In this document: positions 26,498-37,252 of the stretch, piece after piece | How positions within the stretch are numbered: the stretch's first letter is position 1 | Layout of the letters: each line of letters starts with the position of its first letter | Assembly (NCBI GenBank): GCA_024635585.1 | Contig: JAGXIP010000006.1 | Coordinates: 1 to 48,960, forward strand | Origin: Saccharicrinis sp. | GTDB taxonomy: Bacteria; Bacteroidota; Bacteroidia; Bacteroidales; Marinilabiliaceae | DNA: 48,960 nucleotides | Direction of reading: 5' to 3' | Made by a program: the position numbers and the translations under genes | Notes under the pieces: model-generated | Database searches by the model: none | Seen by the model: the letters and a program-made list of their open reading frames with translations, nothing else | What the model was told of the DNA's origin: nothing

Positions 26498-28087
26498 ATG
26501 GAAAATATTAGACCTGCCGAGGTTTCGGAACTATTAAAAAAACAAATACAAGGTTTTACCGCAGAAACTAACCTCCAAGAGGTGGGCACGGTTTTGCAGG
26601 TTGGCGATGGTATTGCCCGAATTTACGGACTCAACAATGTGAGGGCAAACGAGCTGGTGGAGTTTGAATCGTGTAAGGGTATTGTTTTAAACCTTGAACA
26701 AGATAATGTTGGAGTTGTGCTATTGGGCGCAACCAGCGAAATTAAGGAAGGGGATATTGTTAAACGTACCGGCACCATAGCCTCGGTAAAAGTGGGCGAA
26801 GGTATGTTAGGCAGGGTAATAAACACCAACGGTGATCCCATCGACGGTAAAGGAAGCATCGATGGCGAATTGTTCGAGTTTCCACTCGAACGAAAAGCAC
26901 CTGGTGTAATTTATCGCCAACCCGTGCAGGAACCCCTTCAAACTGGGATCAAGTCAATCGACTCAATGATACCAATTGGGCGTGGACAGCGTGAGCTAAT
27001 CATTGGCGACCGTCAAACAGGAAAAACGGCCATTGCCATTGACACCATTATTAACCAGCGCGAAAACTTTGAAAACGGGAAGCCTGTTTATTGCATTTAT
27101 GTGGCCATAGGACAAAAAAGCTCTACGGTGGCGCAAATTGTAAAGACGCTAGAAAAGCATGGCGCTATGGAATACACTACCGTAGTAGCATCAAGTGCTG
27201 CCGATCCTGCGGCCATGCAATTTTATGCCCCTTTTACCGGTACTGCCCTCGGCGAGTATTTCAGAGATACAGGACGAGCCGCACTTATTATTTTTGACGA
27301 TTTGAGTAAGCAAGCCGTATCGTATCGTGAGGTGTCACTGTTATTACGTCGCCCACCAGGCCGCGAGGCTTATCCTGGCGATGTATTCTATTTGCACTCC
27401 CGCTTGTTAGAGCGTGCAGCAAAAATTATTGAGTCGGACGAAATTGCCGCTCAAATGAATGATTTACCTGAGTGCATCAAGCATAAAGTGAAAGGTGGTG
27501 GTTCATTGACTGCACTACCCATTATTGAAACACAAGCAGGTGATGTTTCTGCTTATATTCCTACCAACGTTATTTCCATCACTGATGGGCAAATATTCCT
27601 TGAAGGTAATCTTTTTAACGCGGGTATTCGCCCCGCTATTAACGTAGGTATTTCTGTGTCGCGCGTAGGTGGAAACGCCCAAATAAAGTCGATGAAAAAG
27701 GTGGCCGGAACCTTGAAACTTGATCAGGCTCAATATCGCGAATTAGAGGCGTTCTCGAAATTTGGCTCCGATTTGGATCCAGCAACAAAAGCTGTATTGG
27801 ATAAAGGACGTAAAAATGTGGAACTGCTAAAACAAGCACAGTATTCACCTGTTAGCGTAGCCCACCAAGTAGCACTTATTTATTGTGGTACACAAGGTTT
27901 ATTGGCAGATGTTCCTCTTGATAATATCTTAGAGTTTGAGCAAAGCTATATCGATGATTTGGAAATGGAACATAAAGAAGTGATAGTGGCATTGGGCAAT
28001 GGTATTTTTACCGAAGAGCAAACCAAAGTTCTCACTAAAGTGGCTGCCGATGTGGCACGCAGATTTAAACCTGTTGAAGAACAATAA
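26498..28087 (+). CDS. atpA: ATP synthase F1 subunit alpha
   Basis: 529 residues. The N-terminal barrel ([20 protein letters not shown]), nucleotide-binding domain with Walker A GDRQTGKT at 170-177, the [17 protein letters not shown] region and the alpha signature [20 protein letters not shown] are all intact. It forms the non-catalytic nucleotide sites of the alpha3-beta3 hexamer; the catalytic beta subunit gene is not in this window. 13 bases separate it from atpG. Confidence 0.97.
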   Translation: MENIRPAEVSELLKKQIQGFTAETNLQEVGTVLQVGDGIARIYGLNNVRANELVEFESCKGIVLNLEQDNVGVVLLGATSEIKEGDIVKRTGTIASVKVGEGMLGRVINTNGDPIDGKGSIDGELFEFPLERKAPGVIYRQPVQEPLQTGIKSIDSMIPIGRGQRELIIGDRQTGKTAIAIDTIINQRENFENGKPVYCIYVAIGQKSSTVAQIVKTLEKHGAMEYTTVVASSAADPAAMQFYAPFTGTALGEYFRDTGRAALIIFDDLSKQAVSYREVSLLLRRPPGREAYPGDVFYLHSRLLERAAKIIESDEIAAQMNDLPECIKHKVKGGGSLTALPIIETQAGDVSAYIPTNVISITDGQIFLEGNLFNAGIRPAINVGISVSRVGGNAQIKSMKKVAGTLKLDQAQYRELEAFSKFGSDLDPATKAVLDKGRKNVELLKQAQYSPVSVAHQVALIYCGTQGLLADVPLDNILEFEQSYIDDLEMEHKEVIVALGNGIFTEEQTKVLTKVAADVARRFKPVEEQ

Positions 28088-28100
28088 CAAGCAGTAGCAC

Positions 28101-28976
28101 ATGGCCAACTTAAAAGATATACGAACCCGCATAGAATCCGTTAAGACCACGCGACAGGTAACCAGTGCCATGAAAATGGTATCGGCTGCCAAGTTGAAAA
28201 GGGCACAGGATCATATCGTAAGGTTCAGACCCTACGCCGAGAAGCTAAATGGTATTGTGTATCATCTGTTGAATACGATGGACGAAGACATGACCATTAA
28301 TTTAGCTCAGAAAAGGGAGGTCGATCATGTTCTGATGGTGATAGTTACAAGTAACCGGGGTTTGTGCGGTGCCTTTAATTCGCACGTTGTTAAGGAGGTA
28401 AACAGGGTGGTAAAGGAGCAGTATTCTTCTCATCTCAAAAATCATTTTATTGATTTTATGGCCATTGGTAAGCAGGGCGAGAAGATATTAAAGTCAACAG
28501 GTATTGTTTGTTCGTCACAACATAATGACATATACGGCGAACCAACTTTTAGCAATGTGGAAGTGATATCGGATCAGATTATAACCGATTTTTTAAATAA
28601 AAAATACGATAAGGTTTTATTGGTTTATAATGAGTTTGTAAATGCGGGTCAGCAGAAAGTTAATATAGAACAGTTTCTACCTCTGGAACTGCCAATGAAA
28701 GATCCCTTGAGCCAGTCTAATTATATTTATGAACCCGACCAAGAAACCATTATACAGCAGCTAATTCCAAAATCGCTGAAGACCATGTTTTATCGTACTA
28801 TTTTGGATTCGATAGCTGCCGAGCATGGTGCACGGATGACCTCCATGCACAAGGCTACCGACAATGCCTCGGATATGTTAGGTGAGTTAAAACTTAGTTA
28901 TAATAAAGCTCGCCAAAGTGCCATCACCAACGAGATACTTGAGATTGTTGGTGGAGCCGAGGCGCTTTCGAAATAA
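28101..28976 (+). CDS. atpG: ATP synthase F1 subunit gamma
   Basis: 291 residues, the usual length. The N-terminal rotor helix (LKDIRTRIESVKTTRQVTSA, MKMVSAAKLKRA), the central domain (VTSNRGLCGAFNSHV) and the C-terminal helix (ARMTSMHKATDNASDMLGEL, YNKARQSAITNEI) are all recognisable. It is the last gene of the ATP synthase cluster; atpD and atpC do not follow, and a strong terminator lies 67 bases downstream. Confidence 0.96.
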   Translation: MANLKDIRTRIESVKTTRQVTSAMKMVSAAKLKRAQDHIVRFRPYAEKLNGIVYHLLNTMDEDMTINLAQKREVDHVLMVIVTSNRGLCGAFNSHVVKEVNRVVKEQYSSHLKNHFIDFMAIGKQGEKILKSTGIVCSSQHNDIYGEPTFSNVEVISDQIITDFLNKKYDKVLLVYNEFVNAGQQKVNIEQFLPLELPMKDPLSQSNYIYEPDQETIIQQLIPKSLKTMFYRTILDSIAAEHGARMTSMHKATDNASDMLGELKLSYNKARQSAITNEILEIVGGAEALSK

Positions 28977-29042
28977 GTGTGTTATTTCTAAAACCTTGCA
29001 TGTAGGATAAGTTTTATAAATTAGATAGATATAATATTTTAC

Positions 29043-29070
29043 GGTTGATGGTGTTTCATCAACCTTTTTT
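29043..29070 (+). terminator. Terminator of ATP synthase operon
   Basis: GGTTGATG, loop GTGTTT, CATCAACC (eight perfect pairs) and then six T. It ends 20 bases before the guaC ATG, showing that guaC has its own promoter or depends on read-through, and that upstream in-frame starts for guaC near 29,045 are not used. Confidence 0.9.
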
Positions 29071-29089
29071 GTGTGAAATTTTTAAAGTT

Positions 29090-30130
29090 ATGAGAATAGA
29101 AAACGATATTAAATTAGGCTTTAAAGACGTTATGTTCCGCCCAAAGCGCTCTACCTTAAAAAGCAGGTCGGAAGTGAGTTTGGAGCGCACGTTTAAATTT
29201 ATGCACAGTAAGGCCACCTGGACTGGCATTCCTATTATGGCAGCCAACATGGATACGGTGGGCACCTTTGAAATGGCAAAGGCACTAAGCGAAAAGCAGG
29301 TATTTACCACCATACACAAGCATTACACTACAGCACAATGGGATGCTTTTATGAAGGAAGCTCCCAAAGGGATCGAAAATTATATTGCTGTAAGCACAGG
29401 TACTGGTAGCGACGACTTGGGGAGGCTTGCAACTATCATACAAGCACATAAACAACTAAAATTTATTTGTATTGATGTGGCTAATGGGTACTCGCAACAT
29501 TTTGTAAACTTTGTAAAGAAAACTCGCGAACAATTTACTGATAAAATAATTATTGCCGGCAACGTGGTTACAGGCGAAATGGTTGAAGAGCTATTATTGG
29601 GAGGTGCCGATATTGTTAAGGTGGGGATAGGCCCCGGTTCGGTTTGTACAACGCGCGTAAAAACGGGTGTAGGCTACCCACAGCTTTCGGCTATTATTGA
29701 ATGTGCCGATGCAGCACATGGTTTGGGTGGGCTAATAATAAGCGATGGTGGCTGCTCGGTTCCCGGTGATGTGTCCAAAGCTTTCGGAGCTGGTGCCGAT
29801 TTTGTGATGTTGGGCGGCATGTTGGCCGGGCACGACCAAAGTGGTGGACAAACCATAACTAAGGATGGTAAGCAATACAAACAGTTTTATGGAATGAGCT
29901 CCATAACTGCTATGGAGAAACATGTGGGCGGCGTGGCCGAATACCGTTCCAGCGAAGGCAAGACAGTGGATGTACCTTATCGCGGGTCGGTACATAATAC
30001 ACTAAACGATATTTTAGGAGGCGTGCGCAGTACCTGCACCTACGTCGGTGCGCAACAACTTAAAGAACTATCGAAACGAACTACATTTATTAGGGTTGCG
30101 GAGCAGGAAAATAGGGTGTATAATGATTAA
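29090..30130 (+). CDS. guaC: GMP reductase
   Basis: 346 residues from ATG 29,090; the frame is open upstream to 29,045 but that part overlaps the ATP synthase terminator. The enzyme converts GMP to IMP and ammonia using NADPH in purine salvage. It has the IMPDH/GMPR barrel, with the active-site loop [20 protein letters not shown] placing the catalytic cysteine at residue 186, the same number as in E. coli GuaC, and the phosphate-binding [20 protein letters not shown]. No CBS domains are present, which separates it from IMP dehydrogenase. It stands alone, followed by an intergenic repeat region. Confidence 0.94.
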   Translation: MRIENDIKLGFKDVMFRPKRSTLKSRSEVSLERTFKFMHSKATWTGIPIMAANMDTVGTFEMAKALSEKQVFTTIHKHYTTAQWDAFMKEAPKGIENYIAVSTGTGSDDLGRLATIIQAHKQLKFICIDVANGYSQHFVNFVKKTREQFTDKIIIAGNVVTGEMVEELLLGGADIVKVGIGPGSVCTTRVKTGVGYPQLSAIIECADAAHGLGGLIISDGGCSVPGDVSKAFGAGADFVMLGGMLAGHDQSGGQTITKDGKQYKQFYGMSSITAMEKHVGGVAEYRSSEGKTVDVPYRGSVHNTLNDILGGVRSTCTYVGAQQLKELSKRTTFIRVAEQENRVYND

Positions 30131-30159
30131 ATTTTAGTGAGAAAATACAAAATAAAGTT

Positions 30160-30353
30160 TTCTCGCTGATTTACGCTGATTTAAAAAACGCAGAGTCTCG
30201 CAGAGTTTAAAAAGGGACATTCGGTTAAAAATCTCAATAATTTTCTGCGGAAATCAGCGAAAACTCTCTGCGGAAATCAGCTTGAAACTATCCATTTTTT
30301 TCCACAGAGGTACGCAGATAAAAAAACACAGAGTCTCGCAGAGTTTTAAAAAC
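30160..30353. repeat. Degenerate Bacteroidota intergenic repeat cluster
   Basis: CAGAGTCTCGCAGAGTTT occurs at 30,191-30,208 and 30,329-30,346, each followed by a run of A. CTGCGGAAATCAGC occurs at 30,245-30,258 and 30,268-30,281, and CGCTGATTT occurs twice near 30,164-30,182 in the opposite orientation, so the halves can fold together. CCACAGAGGTACGCAGA at 30,302-30,318 resembles the repeat at 40,369. No gene is seen in this 281-base gap. It looks like a decayed interspersed repeat, with no mobility gene. Confidence 0.65.
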
Positions 30354-30357
30354 AGAA

Positions 30358-30392
30358 AGCCCCGACAGATTAAATCCTGACGGGGCTTTTTG
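30358..30392. terminator. Shared terminator between guaC and the efflux operon
   Basis: AGCCCCGACAG pairs with CTGACGGGGCT (one mismatch), the inner GATT/AATC extends the stem, and TTTTT follows on the plus strand. It lies between convergent genes and can serve both, with the better U-tract for guaC. Confidence 0.85.
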
Positions 30393-30411
30393 TTATACAA
30401 AAAATTTTTCC

Positions 30412-33400
30412 TTACTCTTTACTTTCCTTAATAAACCTGTTGCGTGCACGCACAGCTACTAAAAACATAACCGGCGACATAATAAGCGTTAAAACTGTTG
30501 AAGTAGTCAAACCAAATATTACCGTCCACGACATAGGCGACCAGAAATCGGCATTGTCACCACCAAAATAAATATGTGGATTTAGTTCGTTTAGCAGACC
30601 ATAAAAATCGAAGTTAAAACCTATGGCCAGCGGTATCAATCCAAGCACGGTGGTAATGGCGGTAAGCAATACAGGACGCAGCCTTGTTTTTCCGCCCAAA
30701 ATGATGCACTCTATTTCATCCTGTAAAGATAATCTTCCATTTTCCCCGAGACCTTGCTCCTCCTTCATTTGCCTGCGCAGAATATCAATGTAGTCAATTA
30801 AAACGATACCATTATTTACCACAATTCCTGCCAGCGAAACAATACCCACACCAGTCATCAATATCACAAAGTCCATCAAAAGTACCTAATCCCATAAATA
30901 CCCCAATGGTACTTAGTAATACGGTACCCAGAATAATCAATGGTTTAATCGCAGAGTTAAACTGTGTTATCAATATCATCGAAATAAGTGCAATGGCAAG
31001 CAGCAGGGCACCCACCAAAAAATCTGATGTTTCGTTTTGCTGTTCCTGCTCACCGGTCATCTGCCATTTATATCCGGTTGGCATTTTATAATCGCGAAGT
31101 ATTTCTTTAATCCTGCTGTTTATGGCATTAGCATTATGTCCGGCATTCACGTTTGAGTACACCGTGATAACTCTGGAGTTGTCGATACGATTAATCTGCT
31201 CGTAGGTGGATGAATATTTATAGTCTGCCACCGACGAAATAGGAATGTAATAGGGTGTTCCGTCGTGTTCTATCCGCATTTTTAAGTTGAGAAGCTGTGA
31301 GGTATTGTTGCGATATTTTTTATCCAAACGCACCATGATATCATACTCATCTTCCTTTTCTTTGTATTTATCCACATTACTGCCAAAAACTGCTGTACGT
31401 ATGGTACCGGCAACCATTTGGGTTGACAAACCAAAACGACGGGCTTTTTCGCGATCTATCTGCAACACCATTTCAGGTTTGTTGGGGTTAATATCCATTT
31501 GCAGCTCTTCGATGCCGGGAATCTTGTCATCACGTATTTCGCGCACCATATCTTGTGCTGTGGCTATAAGTTTTTCAAAATCATTACCCGAAATCTCAAT
31601 ATTTATAGGCTTTCCAACCGGAGGACCATTATCCTCTTTTTCCACGAATATTTTAGCTCCCACAAAACCCACAAATGAATCTGATATTTCTTTCATCACA
31701 TCGGCTGTACTTACGCCGTCGCGATCAATATATTCAACAAAAGTAATGGTAGTGAGCGATTTATTAGGCGAGCGATCACCCTCGAACATACCGCCCTTGC
31801 CAGCACCTATGGTTATACCAACTGATTTTACGATATGCTCATACTTATCAAGGGTTTCGTAAATTTTATCTTCAACCTGGTGTGTAAGTGTATCGGTAAC
31901 ATCTAAATCGGTACCCAAAGGTAATTCGGCCGTTACATAAATTGTTTTCGGCTCATTTTCAGGGAAAAATATTACGTTGGGATTCATAGCTCCAAAGAAC
32001 ATGATAGAAAAAATAAACAATAGAAACGACGACACCAGCAGAACTACCGAGGTTTTATTGCCTAACGCTTTACGTAAAGATTTTTCGTACCTACTTTCCA
32101 TCATGGGAATTCCCTTTTCCTGAAACCAAATGGCAAAGGGTTTAATAGCAAAAATATTAATTAGGGTGACAATCAAAGGAACAACCAATAAATTACCCCA
32201 TAGAATAGACCCAAAAATATAACATAACACGCCTACAAAGGCCATTGCGATCAAAATGGTTAAAACCCGCTTGCGATTGCTCGTGGCTCTTATGTCGTCA
32301 ACCTTCATAAAGGCGGCGGCAAAAACCGGATTTAGCACCAAGGCCACAAAAAGCGACGAGGATAAAACGATAATGAGTGTGATGGGCATATAACCCATGA
32401 AATCACCCACAATGCCGGGCCAAAATAGCAAGGGTATAAAAGCTGCCAATGTAGTTGCGGTGGATGATATAATGGGGATAGCAATTTCACTGACCCCCCG
32501 TTTCACCGATTCCATCTTGCTCATGCCACCCTCGTGCAGTCGGTATACATTTTCTACCACCACAATGGCATTATCTACAAGCATACCCAGTGCAAGCAGC
32601 AAACCAAACAAAATCATGGTGTTTATTGTGTAACCAAATTGCTGCAACAGCCAAAAAGAAATAAACATGGACATGGGTATGGCCAGTCCTGAAAAGATGG
32701 CGTTACGTATTCCCATAAATATGTAAAGAACCAATATTACCAATAACATACCCATGATAATACTATTCTCCAGGTTGCTTATTTGATCTTTTATATTTGT
32801 GCTTTGGTCGTCGGTAACAACAATGTTAATATCTTGAGGCAGCAGGCCGTCCGCTTGTTTTTGGTTAATTATCCTATATATTTCGTCGGTTGCTTCAAGT
32901 AAGTTTTCACCACTCCTTTTTATGATGGATAGCTTAACTACTGGTTTACGGTTCAAAACAGAGATGGATGTTTTTTCTTCAAAGCCATCCACCACATCAG
33001 CTACGTCTCTCAGGTATCTGATATGGCCATCTTTAGCACTCACTATGGTATTTTTTATCTCCTCCATAGTTTTGTAATCGGCCTGTGTAGTAATAGATCT
33101 CCTGGTACCGTCGATGCGCAGCTCCCCTGAACCTATGTTCACATTTTCGGCCATTAACGCTTGCTCCACATCAAAGAAGGTAAGATCCATGGCTTCTAAA
33201 CGGAATGGATCCACGTTTATCTGTATCTCCCTTTCGTCAACACCAATGATATCAGCCTTACGAACGGAGCGAAGTGCTTCAAACTCATCCTGTAATTCTT
33301 CGGCAAACTTTTTTAGTTCGTAGATAGAGTAATCACCCGAAAGGTTAATGTTGAGGATGGGGAATTCGTTAAAATCTACATCGTCAACAGCAGGTTCTTG

Positions 33401-33826
33401 TTCCAAATCATCGGGTAACTCCGATTTTGCTTTGTCAACCTGATCTTTCACATCCTGAAGGGCTTGTTCTACCTCAACATCTGTGTCGAATTCAATGGCA
33501 ATTAAACTATAATCCTGATACGAGGATGAGGACATCTTTTTTACGCCGTTCAATCCTTTCAGCTCCTTTTCGATGGGTCGTGTTACCAAATTCTCCATAT
33601 CCGCTGGACTATTACCCGGGTGCATCGTGCGAACCATGATAAAAGGTACCACAATCTCAGGAAATAGTTCGCGATCCATCTTTTGGTACGACATGATGCC
33701 TGCCACTAACAAAAAGAACGTCAACAGATAGATGGTGTTTTTATTTTTTAAAGCAACAAAAGTGGGTTTAAACTTTTTATAATCCCTGTCTTCGACCTTT
33801 GCAACTTTTTCGTTTTCGTTGGTCAT
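30412..33826 (-). pseudogene. RND efflux transporter, interrupted by a one-base frameshift
   Basis: An inner-membrane proton-driven pump of the AcrB/MexB (HAE1) type. The first frame runs from 33,826 and stops at 30,812 (1,004 residues); the remaining ~155 residues continue in another frame to 30,412, with GVGIVSLAGIVVNNGIVLID and the last membrane helices. Removing one T from the T4 run on the minus strand (plus 30,878-30,881) restores a continuous protein of about 1,137 residues, reading GLGTLMDFVILMTGVG across the break. Normal features are otherwise present: N-terminal helix, large periplasmic loops, and helix 4 (LALGMLVDNAIVVVENV). Cause may be a real mutation, slippage in the T run, or a sequencing error. 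It is the last gene of the TetR-TolC-adaptor-RND operon, 11 bases after the adaptor. Confidence 0.85.
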
Positions 33827-33837
33827 CAGTGTATTTC

Positions 33838-34977
33838 TTACGAATTAATAATTTTAATTTCGGTACCATTAACAATTTGGTTATATCCTTTGGTAACAAT
33901 CGCATCGCCATCCTTTAAGCCTTCGGATATGATGGATTTGTTGTTGGTATTAAAAATAGATTTCACATATTGTTTTTTGGCGTAGGTTTTACCGTCCTTT
34001 TGTTCGGTTACAAACAAAAATTCGCCCTCAAAATCCTTTTTTACCAAAATAGATGGCACAATTAATAAACTGTCGGCAGTATACACCTTAAGCTTTACAA
34101 CCGAAATTAAGTTCGGTTTAATACTATGCTCCTGATTATTTAGGTTAATGCGCACCCTAAAAGTTCTGGAAATATCATTAATTACGGTAGATGAGCGGAA
34201 AATAGTTGCTCCTATTGTTTTTTCTAACGCCGGAAGAAAAACAAAGGCAGAATCGCCGTTATTGATCATTCCCACAAAACGTTCGCCTACCTCGGCATCC
34301 ACATAAATATCGTCGATATTCACCACGCGTGCAAAAGGTGTATTGGGGCTTGCTATCTCTCCTGTTTTTTGGAATATCTCATCCACCACGCCATTTATTT
34401 GCGATTTTACTGTGGACATAGCCATTTGCGCCTGCAAAGCTTTTAGATTTTGTTCTTGTGCTTCATATTGCGCCTTAGCCTGCAGATATTCAATCTCGGA
34501 TCCAATTTTTTGATCCCATATATTTTTACGACGCTCAAAAGTAGTGGTTGCTAGTTCAAGGTTCGCCTTAGCTTGCTCTATCTGACTTTCAATGGCATCG
34601 TTGTTTAAATAAGCCAATACTTGTCCTTTGTTCACCCTGTCGCCCTCTTTAACTGCGATACGGGTTATTTTACCTGCCCCCTCGGGGCTCACCAAGGTAT
34701 TTCCATCAGTTTTTACCTTGCCCGTTACCTCAACAAAGTGATTGTATGTTTGAGGGCGCACTATCTCAGTAGCCACATTAACCGTATTGCCCGCTGTACC
34801 GCCTTCCTTTTCAATCTCTTCCTCAAGCGAGGAGATTTCGTTTTTCAGTTCACTTAGCTGTTTTTTGTAATCTGCTAATTGTTCTTTTTTATCCACGCCA
34901 TCGTTACAGCTTGCTGCCGATAGAACTAACATAGCCAGTGCAGATGCTTTAATTATTTTTTTTATTGGATGTATCAT
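33838..34977 (-). CDS. RND efflux periplasmic adaptor (membrane fusion lipoprotein)
   Basis: 379 residues. A lipoprotein signal ends in LSAASC with the lipidated cysteine at 24. Then a short coiled coil (~30-60), the lipoyl/barrel half NTLVSPEGAGKITRIAVKEG and DRVNKGQVLAYLNN, a helical hairpin (~105-180), the second lipoyl half KSQINGVVDEIFQKTGEIAS, and beta-barrel and membrane-proximal domains to the end. It bridges the RND pump and the TolC channel. The gene lies between tolC-like and pump genes with gaps of 21 and 11 bases. Confidence 0.92.
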   Translation of the reverse strand: MIHPIKKIIKASALAMLVLSAASCNDGVDKKEQLADYKKQLSELKNEISSLEEEIEKEGGTAGNTVNVATEIVRPQTYNHFVEVTGKVKTDGNTLVSPEGAGKITRIAVKEGDRVNKGQVLAYLNNDAIESQIEQAKANLELATTTFERRKNIWDQKIGSEIEYLQAKAQYEAQEQNLKALQAQMAMSTVKSQINGVVDEIFQKTGEIASPNTPFARVVNIDDIYVDAEVGERFVGMINNGDSAFVFLPALEKTIGATIFRSSTVINDISRTFRVRINLNNQEHSIKPNLISVVKLKVYTADSLLIVPSILVKKDFEGEFLFVTEQKDGKTYAKKQYVKSIFNTNNKSIISEGLKDGDAIVTKGYNQIVNGTEIKIINS

Positions 34978-34998
34978 AGTATAATCAGATTATATAAT

Positions 34999-36309
34999 TT
35001 ATAGTTGGGCAGTTGCTTTTTTAAAGTTCAAATACATATTAAAATAATTGGTTGATGCAGATCTTAAGCCGATAATAGTTTCTACCACCTTATTTTCGTT
35101 TTGCGAGAGTTCAAGGCTCGATGCCAAACCATTTTTAAATTTAAGTAAACTCTTATCGTAAATACGTGTGGCAATTTCAAGAGCCTCCTGTGCATTATTG
35201 TACTGCTCCTTGCCATTTGCCAAATTGGTTTTAGCAATCAATAAATCTCTTTCGAGACTTTGCTCCAGCATCCGTGACTCTACATTAAGTTTTGTAAGCG
35301 CTATCTTCTTTTGTTTTAACTGTGCCGACCGCTGCCCACTCGAAAAAATAGGGACACTCAGCGTTAATCCAATAACTGCCCCATCCGTGTTAATCAAATT
35401 GCTTAGATCATCGCCCAGCATGGTATAATCGTAACTGGCAAAAGCACTTAAGCGCGGCATGGCTTGAGCTTTCTGGTTCTTTATATCCAAACGCTGAATG
35501 TCAGTTTGGGTGAGCAAACTTCTGTAATCAATATGGCTGTGCAGATCCATATCGGATGATGGGTTTAGTGTCACAATAGACAATAGATCGTTGATATTAT
35601 CGCTAATTTTAAGTGGTTTGTCAATATCGTAACCCATCGAAAACTTTAAAATAGCCATGGTAACCGTTTGCTGCCTCTTTGCTTCCAAATATAATCGTTC
35701 CGATTCATTTAGCATCAGCTTTATTTGGTCTACATCGGTATCTTCCTTTAGTCCGTTATCAAAATATACTTTGGTTTCCTCGTAAGTTTGCTGGTTCGTT
35801 TCCATACTTTTTTTAAAATCACGGATATTCTCCTCGGCAATGGAAGCTAAAAAATAAACCTCGGCAACCGTTTGTTTGATTTCAATGTCTGTTTTTTCCT
35901 TGGCATCTTCTGATAACTTCACATACACTTTACTAGCCTGCAAACCAACTAAGTAAGAACCATCGAACAGCAACTGATCCACCCTACCACCAATAGTACT
36001 GCTATAATTCGTTCCCATTTTAAACCGTTGGGTTTGACCGTTAATCTGAGCCACAATTTCCTGAATCAATAAATTTTTATTGAACGATCCATTTGCCGCT
36101 ATCTGCGGAAGGCCTATGGCCAGTGTTTCATTTACTTTTTTACGGGCAATCTCAATGTCGTGCTCGGCGTTAATACTTTGGTAGCCAAACTCGGTGGCAT
36201 AGGCCATTGCTTGATTTAAACTAACTTCGAGCGTGTCGCTCTGAGCATAATTGGGTGAACATAGGCAAAGAGCCAACAGCACCAGTAACAGCTTAATTTT
36301 AGTATTCAT
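34999..36309 (-). CDS. TolC-family outer-membrane efflux channel
   Basis: 436 residues with a signal peptide (MNTKIKLLLVLLALCLCSPNYAQ minus the usual cut after A/Q). Two tandem long-helix repeats show the OEP-family pattern: LEVSLNQAMAYATEFGYQSI at the start of the first and QKAQAMPRLSAFASYDYTML at the start of the second half, with GLTLSVPIFSSGQRSAQLKQ as the typical strand-turn-helix. It forms the trimeric exit duct for the adjacent pump. Gaps of 21 bases to both neighbours indicate one operon. Confidence 0.92.
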   Translation of the reverse strand: MNTKIKLLLVLLALCLCSPNYAQSDTLEVSLNQAMAYATEFGYQSINAEHDIEIARKKVNETLAIGLPQIAANGSFNKNLLIQEIVAQINGQTQRFKMGTNYSSTIGGRVDQLLFDGSYLVGLQASKVYVKLSEDAKEKTDIEIKQTVAEVYFLASIAEENIRDFKKSMETNQQTYEETKVYFDNGLKEDTDVDQIKLMLNESERLYLEAKRQQTVTMAILKFSMGYDIDKPLKISDNINDLLSIVTLNPSSDMDLHSHIDYRSLLTQTDIQRLDIKNQKAQAMPRLSAFASYDYTMLGDDLSNLINTDGAVIGLTLSVPIFSSGQRSAQLKQKKIALTKLNVESRMLEQSLERDLLIAKTNLANGKEQYNNAQEALEIATRIYDKSLLKFKNGLASSLELSQNENKVVETIIGLRSASTNYFNMYLNFKKATAQL

Positions 36310-36330
36310 AAATATCTAATTTATTATATC

Positions 36331-36948
36331 TTAAAGAAGTTTTTCTTTGAAAAGTTCATTGAATAAGTGGCGTCCCTTTTCTGAACAGATACCATTCATA
36401 TGGTAAATGAAAAATTGGTCGGAGTATTTTTTGGAACTCAAATCGCTTTCGGTAAACGCCTCAATTTCGGGATAAAACATGGCCGAAAATAGCATAATGG
36501 AAAGCTTGCACATAAACTCTACATCAATATCCTCGCGTAATAGACCCTGCTTTTGTCCTTCCCTAATAAATTTTTCGGTAGAGCGACGGATAAAATCCGA
36601 TTTAAATGAGCGAAAGTCGTTGAATATATTGGGATAAAATTTTTTTAAATCATAGATAAAAGATGGTTTTAATTCACGGTAGGTTTCTATATATTTTTTC
36701 CTTTGCTCAATTTCTTTCTCAATCACGTTTAAATCCGATGGATTGTAATCGTCAGTAATGCTTGCCATAGCACCCTTAATATTTTCCATGGTTTTTTTTA
36801 CAAGCTCGGTTTTATCTTTATAAACCTGATAAAGTGTTTTTTTGGAGATGCCCAATTGAGTAGCTATATCGTCCATGCTAACGCTTTTAATGCCGTATTG
36901 CAAAAAAAGTGGTGTTATTTTATCTATATATGGATCCATTTCCTTCAT
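36331..36948 (-). CDS. TetR/AcrR-family transcriptional regulator
   Basis: 205 residues from the ATG at 36,948; the frame is open to a TTG at 36,969, but those seven codons overlap a promoter box. The N-terminal helix-turn-helix is clear (KSVSMDDIATQLGISKKTLY, QVYKDKTELV), followed by an all-helical ligand domain. Being the first gene of the efflux operon, it is likely to repress its own operon and respond to a pump substrate (inference from family and position). A short inverted repeat just upstream is a candidate operator. Confidence 0.9.
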   Translation of the reverse strand: MKEMDPYIDKITPLFLQYGIKSVSMDDIATQLGISKKTLYQVYKDKTELVKKTMENIKGAMASITDDYNPSDLNVIEKEIEQRKKYIETYRELKPSFIYDLKKFYPNIFNDFRSFKSDFIRRSTEKFIREGQKQGLLREDIDVEFMCKLSIMLFSAMFYPEIEAFTESDLSSKKYSDQFFIYHMNGICSEKGRHLFNELFKEKLL

Positions 36949-36953
36949 AATGG

Positions 36954-36973
36954 CAAAAGTAATAAACAATTAC
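36954..36973 (-). promoter_or_regulatory. Possible -7 box and operator of the efflux operon
   Basis: TACTTTTG on the minus strand (plus 36,954-36,961) matches TAnnTTTG, and GTAAT-N5-ATTAC (36,959-36,973) overlaps it. A regulator bound there would block the promoter. The box is only five bases from the ATG, which would give a leaderless or nearly leaderless message; no well-spaced TTG is visible upstream. Confidence 0.3.
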
Positions 36974-37193
36974 AAAAAAGGAAACTATTTACATGTTAAA
37001 AGTTTTTAAAGTTTTTAGCTTAGGTTCTATGTTTGGAGTTAAGAGTTTTGGATTAGATTCCTGTGTTTAAATAGTAAAGCACAAAGAACCCCTGTGCTCT
37101 TTTCATCAGACCCAAGTGTTGCGCATGACCTTTTTATTATTTAAAAACTGTGAATTGAAGACTTTACAACGGAAAATTGAAGTGGATATAAAA

Positions 37194-37221
37194 CAAAAAA
37201 AGCACCTAATAAATAGATGCT
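37194..37221 (-). terminator. Terminator of the small membrane peptide gene
   Basis: On the minus strand AGCATCT and AGGTGCT pair around a seven-base A/T loop (one mismatch) and are followed directly by seven T (plus 37,194-37,200). It begins 32 bases after the stop of the small gene. Confidence 0.6.
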
Positions 37222-37252
37222 AATTTTTTCAATACGTTTGGTTAGCGATTGA

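Noticed and set aside
29045..29089. Upstream in-frame start for guaC
   Set aside because: Those codons lie in the ATP synthase terminator, and starting at 29,090 puts the catalytic cysteine at the standard position 186.
30160..30353. Insertion sequence remnant
   Set aside because: No transposase fragment, terminal inverted repeats with target duplication, or coding frame; it looks like a decayed intergenic repeat.
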